A stretch of DNA of 64,000 bases from Dipetalonema caudispina (GCA_013365325.1 JABVXV010000228.1:1-64000); one strand, 5' to 3'. Shown: positions 1 through 12,952, counted from the stretch's first letter. A program made the numbers and translations. Notes: generated by a model from the sequence alone, not told the origin.

Positions 1-119
<119 letters not shown>

Positions 120-591
120 CTACTGATTTAATGAAATGGTTTATTTTTTTTGTAATTTTAAAAAGTTTAAAATAAACTTTTCCCAAGGGAAATTCATGTA
201 AAACATTATCTGCTAGAAAAATCTAATTACAAGTTATGTTTAAATAAATGGAAATTTTTTAATTAATTTTTAAATTTTTACGGAAATATATGTTTACAAA
301 CAAACATAAATAATCTTTACAAATTGTTACGATTTTCCCACGATACAGTAGTTTTGGAAAAATTTTTCCGAAACGTAATATAAAAATGTCTTCCAGCATA
401 TGATTGTTAAAAAAAAAAAAAAAAAAAAAGAAAAAAACGATTTTGCAAATATTCCCGACATTCTCTTTTACAAACTCTCTCATAATGATCCTGATCGGGT
501 ATCATATACAAATCATTCATCATCATCATCATCATCAGCTGAACAAATATATGCATGTTTATTATCTAACCTATTCATTTCCTTTTTCTTC

Positions 592-629
<38 letters not shown>

Positions 630-719
630 AGCTGTTAAAATATCATCAAATAGTTCCATTCAATTTTTACTTATCTTTTATTATCATATACATACATACA
701 TACATACGTATGCATACAT

Positions 720-762
<43 letters not shown>

Positions 763-2069
763 TACATTCATAGAAATTGCTGCATTTCTTTTTTTTTTTT
801 TTTTTTTTTAGGCTTAAACGTAGCTTAAATAACTTATTATTAGCATTAATTATTTTCATTTCAAAAAATAATTATTATTAGAAATTTTAAATTTGATAAA
901 TAAAAGTTTTATTTTGTTGTCCTTTTTTTTTATTTTATAATGCTAAATGATACAAAGATAATAGTTTAGAATATAAATTAATTCTTTTTCTCTTAGCTTT
1001 ATCATTATCATTATTATTATCAGTATTATTTATCGTTTTGTATTATAATTGATTGATGAAAAAAGAAAAAAAAAAAAAAAAAAAACGAAAATTTATAAAA
1101 TTGAGCTTTTTCTAACAAATGAAAAGAGAAAAAATGACGTCAATTTAGAATGTCCAAAAAAAAAAAAATGACAGATTGTGAAATATGTAAAATGTGACTA
1201 AATGTGGCATAAACTTGTTATTATGCAAAAATTGTTCGCTATATGCTAATTTGTAAATCTAATGAATGCATGTAATTAGGATGATGATGATGATATCCGA
1301 GATGATACAATCACATCAATATATAATATCCATTTTTATTCCTAATTACTAAAATTGCTATTTTTGGTTGAATTTTATAGCCAATATTTAAAATTATTAT
1401 CACCAAAGAAATTAGATTTTTCTCTTATCTTTTTTACTCATTTTCTCTTCTATTTGCTTCATTTTTCTCGTGTTGGAAAATGATGAAAAGCTGAAAAAAA
1501 AAAAAAAAAAAAAACAGAAATCTTTCATCTTTTATCATTATCTTTCGTTTGATCCATTTGATTTCAACCTGTTATATCAAAAATACTAAAGTGACCTAAT
1601 TGCGTGTAATTCGAATTTTTTACCAAATTATATTTCTAATTTTTCCAAGATTTCTTTGCAAAAATTAATTAGTACCGAAGTGCTATTTGTATAATTTATT
1701 CATAGTTTAAATTAATGCAGCAAAATTAGTACGTACCATATCATTTGCTCATCGTAGAAGCAGTTTGAAAGTTTCGATTTGTGTGAATTTGTTTATCAAC
1801 TGAACAAGTTTTAAATGATAAAATTATTTAATCCAGTAGTAGTTGCAAGAATTTTAGGTAGGCGAAAATTTCGTACCAAAATTCCAAATTTTTTCCACTC
1901 ATTTTATTTGCTTGAATTTCAGGTCATGCGCATTAGTTGAAAATTATTCAGAATATTGTTCGAATTTCAGATTATCAAATATCTGAATAGAACTGAGCTC
2001 AATCAGCGACTGGTTCACTTTTCTTGCTTCATCCGGAAATTTCCGCTTCGTATTATCTGTCTCATTTGG
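120..2069. other. Non-coding upstream region of the IRF2BP-type gene
   Basis: No supported gene. The stretch holds poly-A and poly-T runs (near 409-430, 594-625, 788-809 and 1065-1085), a tetranucleotide CATA/CACA block at about 690-760 and very AT-rich DNA. Acceptor-like sites ending TTTCAG near 1920 and 1969 precede the first coding exon and could be cis- or trans-splice acceptors. Confidence 0.6.
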
Positions 2070-5000
2070 ATGAATCCTAACGGTATGCTTGCAACAATGA
2101 ACGGTGCAGCAGCTGCAGCAGCAGCTGCGGCTGCTGCTGCAGCTCATAGCGGAAGTGGAACCGGACCAAATGGTACCGTTAGCGCAAATGGTACCGGAGC
2201 TGGAATTGGTGGTGGAACGGCTGCAACAAAAGTTGCTGGACGACAGCACTGCTTCCTATGCGACCTACCTCGTTGGCCATGGGCTATGTGCAATGATTAC
2301 ATGGAACCTGTTTGTCGCGGTTGTGTCAACTACGAAGGAGCTGATCGGTTCGATTTTTAAATAGTTTCAAACGGAAATACAAAAGCAATAATTTACCATG
2401 TTATAATCTTATTAATAAGCTTTCCTTTTCCCATATCGTTTCATCATCATAATTAAATTCATATTGATATAATTCATTATTATTAGCCTCTCATTATAAA
2501 CGTTTGTAATTTGGGAATGATCGAAGATGTGAATGTCAAATTAATCCCACTTTTTTCAACACTATTTGCTCTGCTGCATTATCATCACCTTTGAATACAT
2601 TCAAAGAATAAAGTAACAATGTTTATTTTAATTCATAAAAAAGGAATAATTTTTTAATTATGAATTTTTATCAGCTCATCGAAAATTCAAAATTGTTCCA
2701 ATAAAGCAATAAAAGTTATTCATTTTTTAGCCTTTTTGTTGTTAACATCTAAATTAGATGGAAATGGAAAGAAAAAAAAAAAAAAACTCATCGAAAATTT
2801 GATGAAAAATATGGCTGTGTGTCAGCTAGTTTTGCTGCATAATAAATGTTTCTATCATTAGAATTTATATGCAAGAAATTTTTCGTTTGTTCTTTTTTTT
2901 TTTTTTTTTTTTCGCTGCAAGCAAATTTTCCATCAAAAATTTTAATACAATATTACAGGATAGAAAATGTAATTGAAAATGCACGTCAATTGAAACGTGT
3001 TCATGGATTTCCAGTAGGTGAAACTTCAACAACTATTGCTAGCAGAAATTTATCGCAAGTAATTTTTTTTTTTTCTCCTGTTATTTCATTTCAATTTGAC
3101 GTGATTTTACTCTTTTTTGTTACGTTGTAAATTCATTCTTCTCTTTTTTTTTTTTCGAAATTTCATGAATTTTATTCTCGAAGAAAATTTTCAACAAAAC
3201 TATTACTTATTACAGTAGAATGCTTTTTAACATATTTCATTGGTTTTTTTTTTCTCATTCAGAAAGATTGTTTAATGCAAGCTGGTGCCGGTCGATTTTC
3301 TCCAGCTGTAAACCGCGGTGTCAATCCTGCCACGGTACCACCACCAACACCGGTTGTACAGCATCAGCAGCAACAGCAACAAGCAGTTGCCGCAGCAGCG
3401 GTTGCCGCTGCGGCACAAGCTCAAATGCCACAACTACCATTAAATCAATTAACCGAGGTTAGCATCGGGTTTCTGTAAGAAACATCGAGATGTGCTCGAG
3501 TTAATTTCCATCTTGAATGCTTAAATGATCGTTGCATTGTAACCGAAAATTAGGCTTCATAATTTCGATACATTTAGCTAAAAATCACTTTTCTAGGCCT
3601 TAGTACAACAGCAACGGTTCATTTCGTTGGCCGGTAGGCAACCTGGTCAATTTACAGCCGAAGATTTGCATGCCTTGCAGCAATTACAACGACCAATTCA
3701 TCTTCAAAATTCTCTTATGCAACATGGCCTTCCTATGAGTGAGTTTGTATAAATATTTTTTTTTTTTTGTAACCATTTTTTCTCTTATAAAAAGATAAAA
3801 GGATTTTAATTTCAGTTAAGAAGTTTCAATTAAGTTTTCGATTCAAAATTTTTATAAAAAATGAATAAGTAAGAATGAATTTTGAATAATTTATTTTGCT
3901 AGTGTTATCATTATCAAATTTTCATACATAATTTTGATAATTTTTTAGGTGTATTTCCAAATTTGGTAACAAATAGCGTAGCAAGCTTACTACCACCAAA
4001 TGCATCACTTGCTGCTGCCGTTGCAGCATCTCGGAAGCGTGATCATGATTCGTCAGATGATATCAAACCCGATGTATACGGGAAGGTGCAACGTGGTTGG
4101 TCATGTATATATTTTGATTATTCTAGCTTATTTTATTATTCAAGAATCATTTCTCTTTTTAATTTATTTAAAAGTTTTCATCAGATCATAAATTTAAAAT
4201 TCCATTAATTTATGCAAAAACTAAATAACCGCACTTGTCAATATCATTCCACAAGAAATTGAGAAGTGGTACGAGAGAAAATCAGGATGACTTGAATAGT
4301 TTGACGGATAAATGTGTTGTTTGTTTGTATTTTGCCATTGGAACAAAATAATTACACAATACAACAAGATGATCAATTTGCATTAAACATAAAATGATAC
4401 ATAAATAACCCGATTTAGAGGAAAGATTAGAGATGTATTTGAGGACAGAGATGATGATAGATAGATCGGCTGTAATATTTGCTGCAGACATTTTGTCATC
4501 CTCGACCCTATCCGTTCATCTCACCCTTGTGACCTCTATGGATCATTGCATTTATTGTGTATGATCAATCAGAAACTATTACCAAAAACTGGATTTCTTG
4601 TTCTCTTTTTCAACTCATCTTCCTCACCAAACATGACCGACGATATTGCCGGTATTCACCGGTATTGCTCCATGCTACAGTTGGTGCCACTGTTGTGACA
4701 ATTGGTAATGTTGATGATAGGTTTGTGGTACATTAACCCCAATATAATTTACACAGACACACACACACACACAGATACACACATATACATGCACAGGATC
4801 ACAGATGACCTGATGTTGATTCGGAAACCGGTTCTTGATATCTTTTTGCCTCTTTTATATTCCCAGTTTCTTTTCATTTCTATCATATATCCAATTATTA
4901 AACAGTTCAATGACTTCACTTATTTCATCTAATAACCACATTAATGATAACCTGTTACTATTGCAAAATTTTAACAGTTTAAAATTTTTGCAAATGAAGA

Positions 5001-6312
5001 GAAAAGAAAGAGAGAGAGAGAGAGAGAAATTGAAATGTTAAGAAATATGGGTGCAGTTGAAGAAAAAAAAAAAAGTATGAACCAGTGTTTTATTTGTATT
5101 TTACCCTTATGTTTTCTTTTTTTTTTTCTCTCTCTCTCTCTTTTCCTCTTTTTAAACAAGAAAGGTACCAGTTGTTGGAAAGTTTGTTAACTTCGATCTT
5201 TCCTCTTCACCCCACTACAAATTATCATTATTAAAAAAGAAGGAAGGAAAGGATTTATATATGTATTTAGAATGATAGAAAAGAGGAGAAAAGAAAGATT
5301 GTGAAAGGTATTTCATTTTATTGTACGGATGACAGACGGACGGACGGACGGACGGACGAGGAACCGGTTTTTGGTGCCATGTGACCTGCTGGTACAATCC
5401 GGTGGTTGTAATATTTGCTGCGGAACACCAAATATTTGGTTAGAGAGGTCGCGAACAGTGGCGAAAATTCAGCATCCCATTATTAGTGCTCCCGAACAGC
5501 ATGGAATAACCTCATAGGCCTCATCAAAAGGGAGAAGGAAAGAGAGAGAGAGAGGGAGAAAAAAGAAGAGGGAGGTAAAATACAAGATAAGTGATGGAGG
5601 GATGGGCTTTTTCTTCAAAATTATAAACAATTAGATTGAAAATTTTTATTCTAATAAAGTTTGAAAAAAATAAATAATTCATCCGTGTGTTTTTTTTTTT
5701 CCCAAAAATATAAGACAAATATCATTTTAAATTTTTCTAATTTTAAAAGTTCAAGAAAAAAATTTTTCTTTTTCAATTTCCATAATTAAAATAAAATCTT
5801 ATTTTTTTTTTTTTTACAAAAAGATCTTTTTATTCAAAAAAAAAAAAAATCATATATGTGCTTTCTTCTTTTTGCAATCATATAATATTAATAGTATATT
5901 ACGCAGTATTTTTTATTAATTAATAACTTTTTTTTTTTTTTTTTCATTTCAAATTATTCTTTAGAAAAAAAAAAAGAAAAAATTGTTGAAAATTTTACTG
6001 CAAATTAATTAATTATATTAAAAACAATTTGGCTGATTGAGTAATTTACACAATTTTGATCAAAATTTTATGAATATTTTTCATGAAAATATATTGTAAA
6101 TATAAAATGAGACAATTTAGATAAACAGTTAAATAGTGTCGTAACTGTTTGTACCATCCATCTATCTTATCATAAAACTCGTTTTTCCACTTCTTTTTTT
6201 TATTTTTTCTTTTTTTTTTTTTTTTTTTTTTTGAAAATTAAAATTAGAAATGAGTAGAAAACGTGTTATGTGTATGTGTGTGGTATATAAAAATTGGAAG
6301 AGAGATGAAAAG

Positions 6313-6344
<32 letters not shown>

Positions 6345-6801
6345 GAGAGGTCGAAAAGTTGTTTGTACCACTCGGTAATCGGAATCGAGAAAATAATCAT
6401 CACTTGTCCTCAAAATATCTAATCTTCCCTACCAAATTTCATCTTTCTTTCTTTTTATCTCTCTTTTCCTCCTCTTCTTCCACATTCACTCCCTCTCTCT
6501 CTCTCTCTCTATTTTCTTATTTACTAGCCTTTAACATTTAAACTTCGTTCACTGACCTTTTCAAATTTGATGACAACGACAACCCGATCATCTTTCTTAA
6601 CTTCTTCAAAGAGGTTATTGAATAGAAACAAATGGATCAACGAACTTCGTTCCAAAGGGCGGTAGAAGGCGGGGTAGTGAAGTGGGTAGGGAAATGATGA
6701 AAACCGGTTTTCCGTTCTTCTCTTCTTTTTGCTCCAGTTCTGGAATATTTCTATGGGTATGTACCAGAATAGTGATGAATGATGAAAGGTTCATCTAGAC
6801 A

Positions 6802-6833
<32 letters not shown>

Positions 6834-6980
6834 CCCTATTCTGTCTTTCTTCCATCACTTCGTTTCATCTTTAAGGAACAGACAACGGCCAAGTAGGCCA
6901 ATGAACTTTTGCAATAATCTCAGAAAATTGCGTAATTTCATTCAATCCTACCATCACAATTATCCCTCATCATTGCACTC

Positions 6981-7014
<34 letters not shown>

Positions 7015-8821
7015 CTTGATGACATCAGATGATCTTATGAAATGGAACAATATTTGTCCCAATATATATATATATATATGTATACATATATATGTATATG
7101 TAGGGACCAAATCGAATGTTGTAAAATGAAATTGGAAATAAGCCTAGCGAAAATCCAAGACTAAATGGCCTTTATTCATAATTCTCTCCTTCCTGTATGT
7201 AATAGTAAGATATTCCTGAATTATAAAAAGGAAAGAACCATTCATCTTCCGGAATGCATTTGTCGTCGAATGATGAATGAATTCATGAATCATACATGAA
7301 AGGCAAGAATACAAAAATTGCTAATTATTATCGGATATTATATATCAGGAAAGAATGAATGCATAATATAATAAATATTCAAATTATTTTCTTCTTTTCA
7401 ATAAATGATTTTTTTTTTCTATCTCTCTCTCTCTCGGAAAGAAAAAAAAAAATTTATAAATTTGCATTAAAATATTTTAGATTATAATGTTAAGAAAACG
7501 ATTTAATTGATAAGATTAATCATTTTAAACCAATCTGGAAATTGCGAGATTTTTTTTTTTTTTTTTTTTGTAATATCATTTGTTATCTATGAACAATTAA
7601 TTATTAATATTTGAAATATTATTTCCCGAAATGTTCATGAAAAAAAAAATTAAAATTCTGTAAATATTTGCATAAAAGGAGAATAGATCAACATTTTTAA
7701 TGTATAATATCATCGTCTTTCTTACAATGCATAATTTGCAGGTGATGCACAAACAACTTCAGCATCACCAACATCAACACATAGCCCAGATCATCCAAAC
7801 AACAATTCCAGTAATAGACGAAATTTTAGCAATTCACAAAAGTAATTAATTTTTCTCATCAAATTAAATTGTTCCAAAGAAAAAAAAGAAAAAAAAAAAC
7901 AAAACAAAACAAAAGAAATGGAATGATTTTCATTAAAAAAAAAAAAAAAAATGGGTGAATAAATTATTTTTGTAATTAATTAAATAATTTCAAATAATAA
8001 AATATTTCTATATTTAAAATTATCAAAAAAAATTTAATCAGATAATTATTTATAGCAGTGATCGAGTAGTAAAGTGCACTTTATGTCATGAACGCCTTGA
8101 AGATACTCATTTTGTGCAATGCCCTTCAGTCTCAGGACATAAATTCTGCTTCCCATGTTCACGTGAAAGTATTAAGAAACAGGGAAGTGCTCAGGTTTGT
8201 AAATTTATCATATAAATAAGCCTAGTTATATATTTATTTCATATTGAATAAAAAACAACAAAAATAAGCCTAGTAAAAGATTATATTTGTTAAAAGAATT
8301 GCATTTATTTTTGGCTAAAATCATTTTTTTTTTTCTTTTATTTTTTTTTTGAAAAATCGTTAGTAATTTAATTTTAGGAAGTATATTGTCCATCGGGTGA
8401 AAAATGCCCATTAGCTGGATCACATATGCCATGGGCATTTATGCAGGGTGAAATTGCAACCATATTGGGCGATGATTTTGAACAATTTAAAAAGGAACGA
8501 GAAGCGAACAATTCTACCGCTTCAGCACTCGTACAAAACAGTAACAGTCAGGTAATTTATTAATTGTCTAATTAAAATTTATGATTTAATTGGATGTAAG
8601 TTCAAAATGTCTTGATTTATTAATTCTTATGTATTGACACATTTATAAGTACGAAATATTTTGATATTAAATAGTTTAAATTTTATTTTTAGGCTGGAAC
8701 AAATCAAAATTCAACATCCCAACAAAACTCATCACCATCAGCCACAACGAGTATCGCCTCATCAACCGGTCAGAATGGTGCCCCACCCGTTTCTGTACCT
8801 CAACATGTCAACCTTAATTAG
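2070..8821 (+). CDS. IRF2BP: IRF2BP-family transcriptional co-regulator (zinc finger plus RING)
   Basis: Nine exons join in phase: 2070-2347, 2959-3058, 3263-3457, 3597-3738, 3949-4095, 7742-7841, 8056-8194, 8378-8551 and 8693-8821, about 467 residues. After 13 alanines (residues 13-25) and a Gly/Thr-rich stretch comes the IRF2BP N-terminal zinc finger, C61-x2-C64 and C82-x2-C85 with WPWAMC between, continuing [18 protein letters not shown], a family hallmark. The middle is Gln/Ala-rich. The C-terminal RING spans about residues 328-395 (CTLC, FVQCP, HKFCFPC, then [16 protein letters not shown]). Family members are nuclear corepressors or E3-like proteins; the role here is inferred. The start is the first ATG giving the conserved frame downstream of acceptor-like TTTCAG sites. 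Exon 5 has two possible donors (after 4085 or 4095); only the second keeps phase. The identity is secure, while small exon edges are less so. Confidence 0.9.
4096..7741 (+). other. Large 3.6-kb intron of the IRF2BP-type gene
   Basis: No convincing exon. It contains GA/CT microsatellites (about 5009-5027, 6314-6340, 6806-6832, 6979-7014), a GGAC block near 5335-5358 and a TA/TATG run near 7063-7100. Three less AT-rich islands (about 4490-4740, 5330-5520 and 6545-6900) stand out. The first two share a near-identical short string, TGTAATATTTGCTGC, at about 4470 and 5407. Confidence 0.6.
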
Positions 8822-8939
8822 ACCGGTTGGGAGTGAAAAAAATTATGAAATTCTTGAACAGCTAAATTGCAATTTATATTGCTAAATAGTCCATTAAAAC
8901 TATATCAAAGCTGTTCACTAATACAGAAAAAGGACGGGG

Positions 8940-8970
<31 letters not shown>

Positions 8971-9355
8971 TGCCTTTGGACAATGGCTTATGATACTACG
9001 TAAATGCTTAGATCAGATCAAGAAAACAGGACAGAAGAAACAAAATATCCCAAAGTCATTGGCCAAGAACTCAGGAATAATCAATCGATAAAAAGGAAAT
9101 ATCCTTTTAATATATCATCCAGATATGAGGGAAAAAAAAGCGGGACAAAACGCTAAAACCATCTCATGTATCTCCCTTACTAATTTTCTTATTCTTCTTC
9201 CATGTTAAATATGTTGATTTCAATGTTCCCTTTTTTCTTTTTTTTTTTTTTTTTTTTTTTTTTTGAACTCTTTTTTTCTTATTTTGAAATGTATTGTTGA
9301 TCTCGAAATGAAATGCCACATAGTGCAAAATAATCCATCCGCTTATTAAACTATA
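8822..9355 (+). other. Likely 3' untranslated and intergenic region
   Basis: Follows the TAG of the IRF2BP-type gene. It carries a long poly-A run (about 8940-8967) and a long poly-T run (about 9236-9264). No coding potential is convincing. It separates convergently transcribed genes. Confidence 0.5.
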
Positions 9356-9824
9356 TTATTTGAAGTGCTCTTTTTCCCCTAAAATCTTGTTTATTGTTTC
9401 GATAATTTTATTTGGTTCCATTTTTTTCAGGTCTTTTCCTTTGGTTGTATTAATTTCCAATTTTTCTTTTTCATTTTTAAATGCTTCATAAATATTTTGA
9501 AAGATGAAAACAGAATTTTGTCGATGTCGCTCTAATAAATGTTTTCTTTTTATTTTTTTAATACTATTATCACTATTAATATTATTACCACTGTTCCAAC
9601 CATCCATTCATTCGACAATGGTTATTTTCATTTTGTTTTTGTAGTGGTTGTAATTCGGGTAAAATGTCTTGTAGTTTTTCTTCTTTGCAAACACGATCTC
9701 GGAAATCATTTTCAACTTCGATTACAAATTTCATCGCCGATCCAAATTTAATTCCAGAACCAAGAATGCAAACACTGACGTAGAAAGTATGATGTTGCAA
9801 AAGCAAGTAACAAAAATATGACAA
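9356..9824 (-). CDS. Hypothetical small protein or proteins downstream of DTD (uncertain model)
   Basis: Two overlapping minus-strand reading frames cover this stretch. The upstream frame (9824 to 9585) reads a hydrophobic start, then ILGSGIKFGSAMKF and a charged helix-like part containing ENDFRDRVCKEEKLQDILPE. The downstream frame (9607 to 9356) is a lysine-rich, helix-forming sequence starting MDGWNSGNN. They overlap by about 20 bases in different frames, so they are either one gene with an unseen splice or assembly indel, or the second is fortuitous. I do not recognise a family. The stretch lies some 330 bases downstream of the DTD stop on the same strand, the spacing expected of a nematode operon partner, but no expression evidence exists here. 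Confidence 0.35.
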
Positions 9825-10153
9825 TTGATAGAAACTAAAACCTCTGCATCAACCTGAGTCAATCTCACCAAAAAAAGGAAAAAAAAAACAGTCCAAATTA
9901 GAATTTAAAAGTCTTTCGAGGTGTAATGAAAACAGGAATTAATATTCCTTAGGCATCAACAAGAACGATTATGCAAATATGCAAATAAAACAACTAATCT
10001 GTAGTGAGAAGATATTTCGAAATTCATAACTAGCTTCAAGATTAGTTTAATAGCTTTCACAACTTTTAAACAAAATAATTGTGAGGCAGTACATGGCAAA
10101 CTTACTGCAGCTAAATATTACTCCAAATATCAAAACCTATGCAAGCAAAATCA

Positions 10154-11111
10154 TTACTCTTTAATTTTACTATCTAAAATTAGAGTGACAGGACCATCGT
10201 TTTCAATCTGAACATTCATCATCGCACCAAAACGACCATCCTGCAAATTCAAAAATTCATTTACCAACTGTTTAATTTTTGGGCCAGAATTGAAGGGAAT
10301 ACGAAATAAATCTTAATGGATTCTAAACGGTATATTCCGTCCGAATATTTTACGGATTTAATTTCCTTTTATACAAGTATAGTCCAACACACATGAAAGG
10401 ATCGGTACATTTCAAAAACACAAATAACCTTTATCCGTTCAGGAGCGTATGCCTTCCTTAGTTCACTTATAAAATTTTCATAAAGTTGTTGTGATTCTGT
10501 GGGGGCCATCGACCGATGAAAGTCCAATTTATTGCCTTTCAACAAGCTGTACAACGTAAACTGGAAAATGAACTATGATAAGAAATTTTAAATGATGTAA
10601 ATGGATGAAGCATAACAAGCTTAAACTTAACTTTAATTCAAATCTTATAATACTAAGCCATTTTCAGTGGAGAATTCAAACTGCATTAATTATATTTACA
10701 TTCTTCTGTTTTTCTTGCTATATTGATATGAATGATACTTACTTGGCTTACGCAGAGTATTTCAAGTCCCAAATCTTTGACACTCTTATCCCATCGTTTA
10801 CCTGTCTCAATATTTGGAAACATTCGAATACCTAGCAATTTTCGTACCATATATTGTATATCATCTGAAGTATCCTCAACACTGATAGCCATTAGAACAC
10901 ATATTCCTCGATCAATTGATGATTCCTAAAATGACATATATAATGAAAATAATTATTTTAAAAATATCATTCTAAAATATTTGAGAATTATTAGTCTGAA
11001 TAGAAAAAAAAAAAAAAAAAAAACTCTAATTTTTGAAAGTTGAACAGTACTAACCAATTGACCATCAATGGATACAGCAGCTTTCGTAACACGTTGTATC
11101 ACAGCTCGCAT
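10154..11111 (-). CDS. DTD1: D-aminoacyl-tRNA deacylase (DTD)
   Basis: Four exons join in phase 0: 11111-11055, 10925-10743, 10560-10429 and 10240-10154, giving 152 residues, the usual family length. It begins MRAVIQRVTKAAVSIDGQL, the classic DTD start. The two active-site motifs are present: SQFTLY across the exon 2/3 junction and NDGPVTL near the C-terminus (the Gly-Pro chirality-checking motif). KGNKLDFHRSM and DGRFGAMM also match family signatures. The enzyme hydrolyses D-amino acids, and glycine, mischarged on tRNA, so it acts in translation quality control in the cytosol. It is intact. Its promoter side faces the 59-bp minisatellite, and the divergent integrase-derived gene lies 1.8 kb away. 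Confidence 0.95.
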
Positions 11112-11367
11112 ATTGAATCAGTGAAAGGATGATACATTAATATCTAATAATCTATTAGCGTTTCATTTTGTATGATATTTGAAAAATTTTACAATAACAA
11201 CAATCCGCTCTCTCAATTCGTTTTATTCTCTGCAATGAATTAATAAATGATATACTCCATCATCACTTTACTGTATGTTGCACAATCCCGATGGTATACA
11301 AATTTATAATTCGTTACAGCACAAAGTGAAGGAATCGTAATCTGTTATAACTAGAAAATAAGGCTAC
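11112..11367. other. Promoter-side flank of DTD with a degenerate repeat unit
   Basis: Immediately 5' of DTD. From about 11310 the sequence (GTTACAGC, GGAATCGTAATCTGTTATAA, AGGCTAC) resembles a diverged copy of the 59-bp unit that becomes regular at 11368. No gene is seen. Confidence 0.5.
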
Positions 11368-12050
11368 ATCAGAAGGAAATCAATGATCTGTTATATTAGA
11401 AATTAAAAGAATCCGTGATCCGTTACATCAGAAGGAAATCAATGATCTGTTATATTAGAAATTACGAGAATCCGTGATCCGTTACATCAAAAGGAAATCA
11501 ATGATCTGTTATGTTAGAAATTAAGAGAATCCGTAATCCGCTACATCAGAAGGAAATCAATGATCTGTTATATTAGAAATTACGAGAATCCGTAATCCGT
11601 TACATCAGAAGGAAATCAATGATCTGTTATATTAGAAATTAAGAGAATCCGTAATCCGCTACATCAGAAGGAAATCAATGATCTGTTATATTAGAAATTA
11701 CGAGAATCCGTGATCCGTTACATCAAAAGGAAATCAATGATCTGTTATGTTAGAAATTAAGAGAATCCGTAATCCGCTACNNNNNNNNNNNNNNNNNNNN
11801 NNNNNNNNNNNNNNNNNNNNNNNNNNNNNNNNNNNNNNNNNNNNNNNNNNNNNNNNNNNNNNNNNNNNNNNNNNNNNNNNTTAAGAGAATCCGTAATCCG
11901 CTACATCAGAAGGAAATCAATGATCTGTTATATTAGAAATTACGAGAATCCGTAATCCGTTACATCAGAAGGAAATCAATGATCTGTTATATTAGAAATT
12001 ACAAGAATCCGTAATCCGCTACATCAGAAGGAAATCAATGATCCATTACG
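11368..12050. repeat. 59-bp tandem minisatellite with alternating (118-bp) variants
   Basis: A 59-bp unit beginning ATCAGAAGGAAATCAATGAT and ending ATCCG(C/T)TAC repeats exactly seven times from 11368 to 11780, is cut by an N gap, and resumes at 11881 for about three more copies to about 12045. Adjacent units alternate between an AAGAGA..CGCTAC form and an ACGAGA..CGTTAC form, so the higher-order period is mostly 118 bp. Copies decay on both sides (to about 11310 and about 12150). Confidence 0.95.
11781..11880. other. Assembly gap (100 N)
   Basis: Exactly 100 N bases inside the 59-bp array. A round 100 is the usual placeholder for an unknown gap length, so the true copy number is unknown. 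Confidence 0.98.
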
Positions 12051-12952
12051 ACTGAAAAATAAAGGAAGCCATGATTCGAGATTAAGATTAGATGATATTG
12101 AAAAGATAAGCATTGATCTATTATGATTGAAAATATCGGTAGTACTATAAAAAAAATAAAGAAAAGTTAGAATAAATCTTATCAAAAGATATACTAACAA
12201 CATCAGGAATGTCTGAATGAATAATCCAATAAAGTACAAAAAAAAAAAAATCCATCTTTTAGCAAGATGTTCCCAAACCCGAAGTGAATAGAAAATCTTT
12301 TTTCTCTGACATTTCTCAAATGATTGTTCATCGGGAAATTTGGTATCATTGGTTATTTGGTTATTAATTTTACTCATTTTACTTTTACATTTCATATTCA
12401 TTATCTATTATTCCTTCTGGAAGCTAATAATCCCTCATTTCCCATTTTATCAACGCTTTGTATTACTTTTGCATATTTCATTAACTTTAAACTTTCAGAT
12501 TCTCATCTTTAATTCCATTATTCTTTATTTTCTTATCATTTTTCATCTTCAATTCATTAATCTTAACATCTTTTACTGAGATTTTTCATATTTTTTCCTT
12601 TTTAATTTGTGTGTATTTTTGTTTTCTAACCTTTTCTATTAGAAGAATAAGTAATATACTGTGTAGAAAGATAGGATATGATGTATAATGTAAACCTATG
12701 TAAGTTATATTAATTTATACACCTAAATAGTATCACATGAATAGATTTTAGTATTTTAATTTACAGTTAACTTGATGCTTTCCCATCTCTTTTCAAAGCC
12801 GTTTAACGTGCTCGAAAATTGAAACTTTCCAAATGAATCAGGATCATTTCACGTAAGCATATTAAAATTGTTACGTACCTATTTTGGCCATGATCGAAAT
12901 GTTTTATAATTGGTATAAGTTTTGATATTTGCTTTTTTTTTTTCCAGCTCTT
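12051..12952. other. Intergenic region, likely promoter side of the integrase-derived gene
   Basis: AT-rich, with decaying repeat remnants to about 12150 and no credible exon. A short open stretch ATGAATCAGG at about 12833, followed by a GTAAGC donor, is out of phase with the next exon. Confidence 0.45.
12936..12952 (+). other. Candidate trans-splice or cis acceptor before the start codon
   Basis: A T-run followed by CCAG ends at 12947, five bases before the ATG at 12953. No upstream exon could be joined in phase. A short distance from acceptor to ATG is typical of nematode spliced-leader addition, but that is inference. Confidence 0.4.

Noticed and set aside
400..859. Overlapping ORFs of up to 135 codons on both strands
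   Set aside because: Composed of poly-Lys, poly-Phe, His and Thr-His runs arising from homopolymers and CATA/CA repeats; no splice support or family resemblance.
1944..2249. Ser/Cys-rich minus-strand ORF
   Set aside because: Antisense of the Ala tract and zinc-finger exon of the IRF2BP-type gene.
5329..5517. Plus-strand ORF with TDGRTDGRT start in the IRF2BP intron
   Set aside because: Starts in a GGAC repeat; no donor or acceptor joins it in phase to neighbouring exons and it resembles nothing in the family.
11368..12050. CRISPR array
   Set aside because: Units are contiguous 59-bp tandem copies without unique spacers, in a eukaryotic genome.
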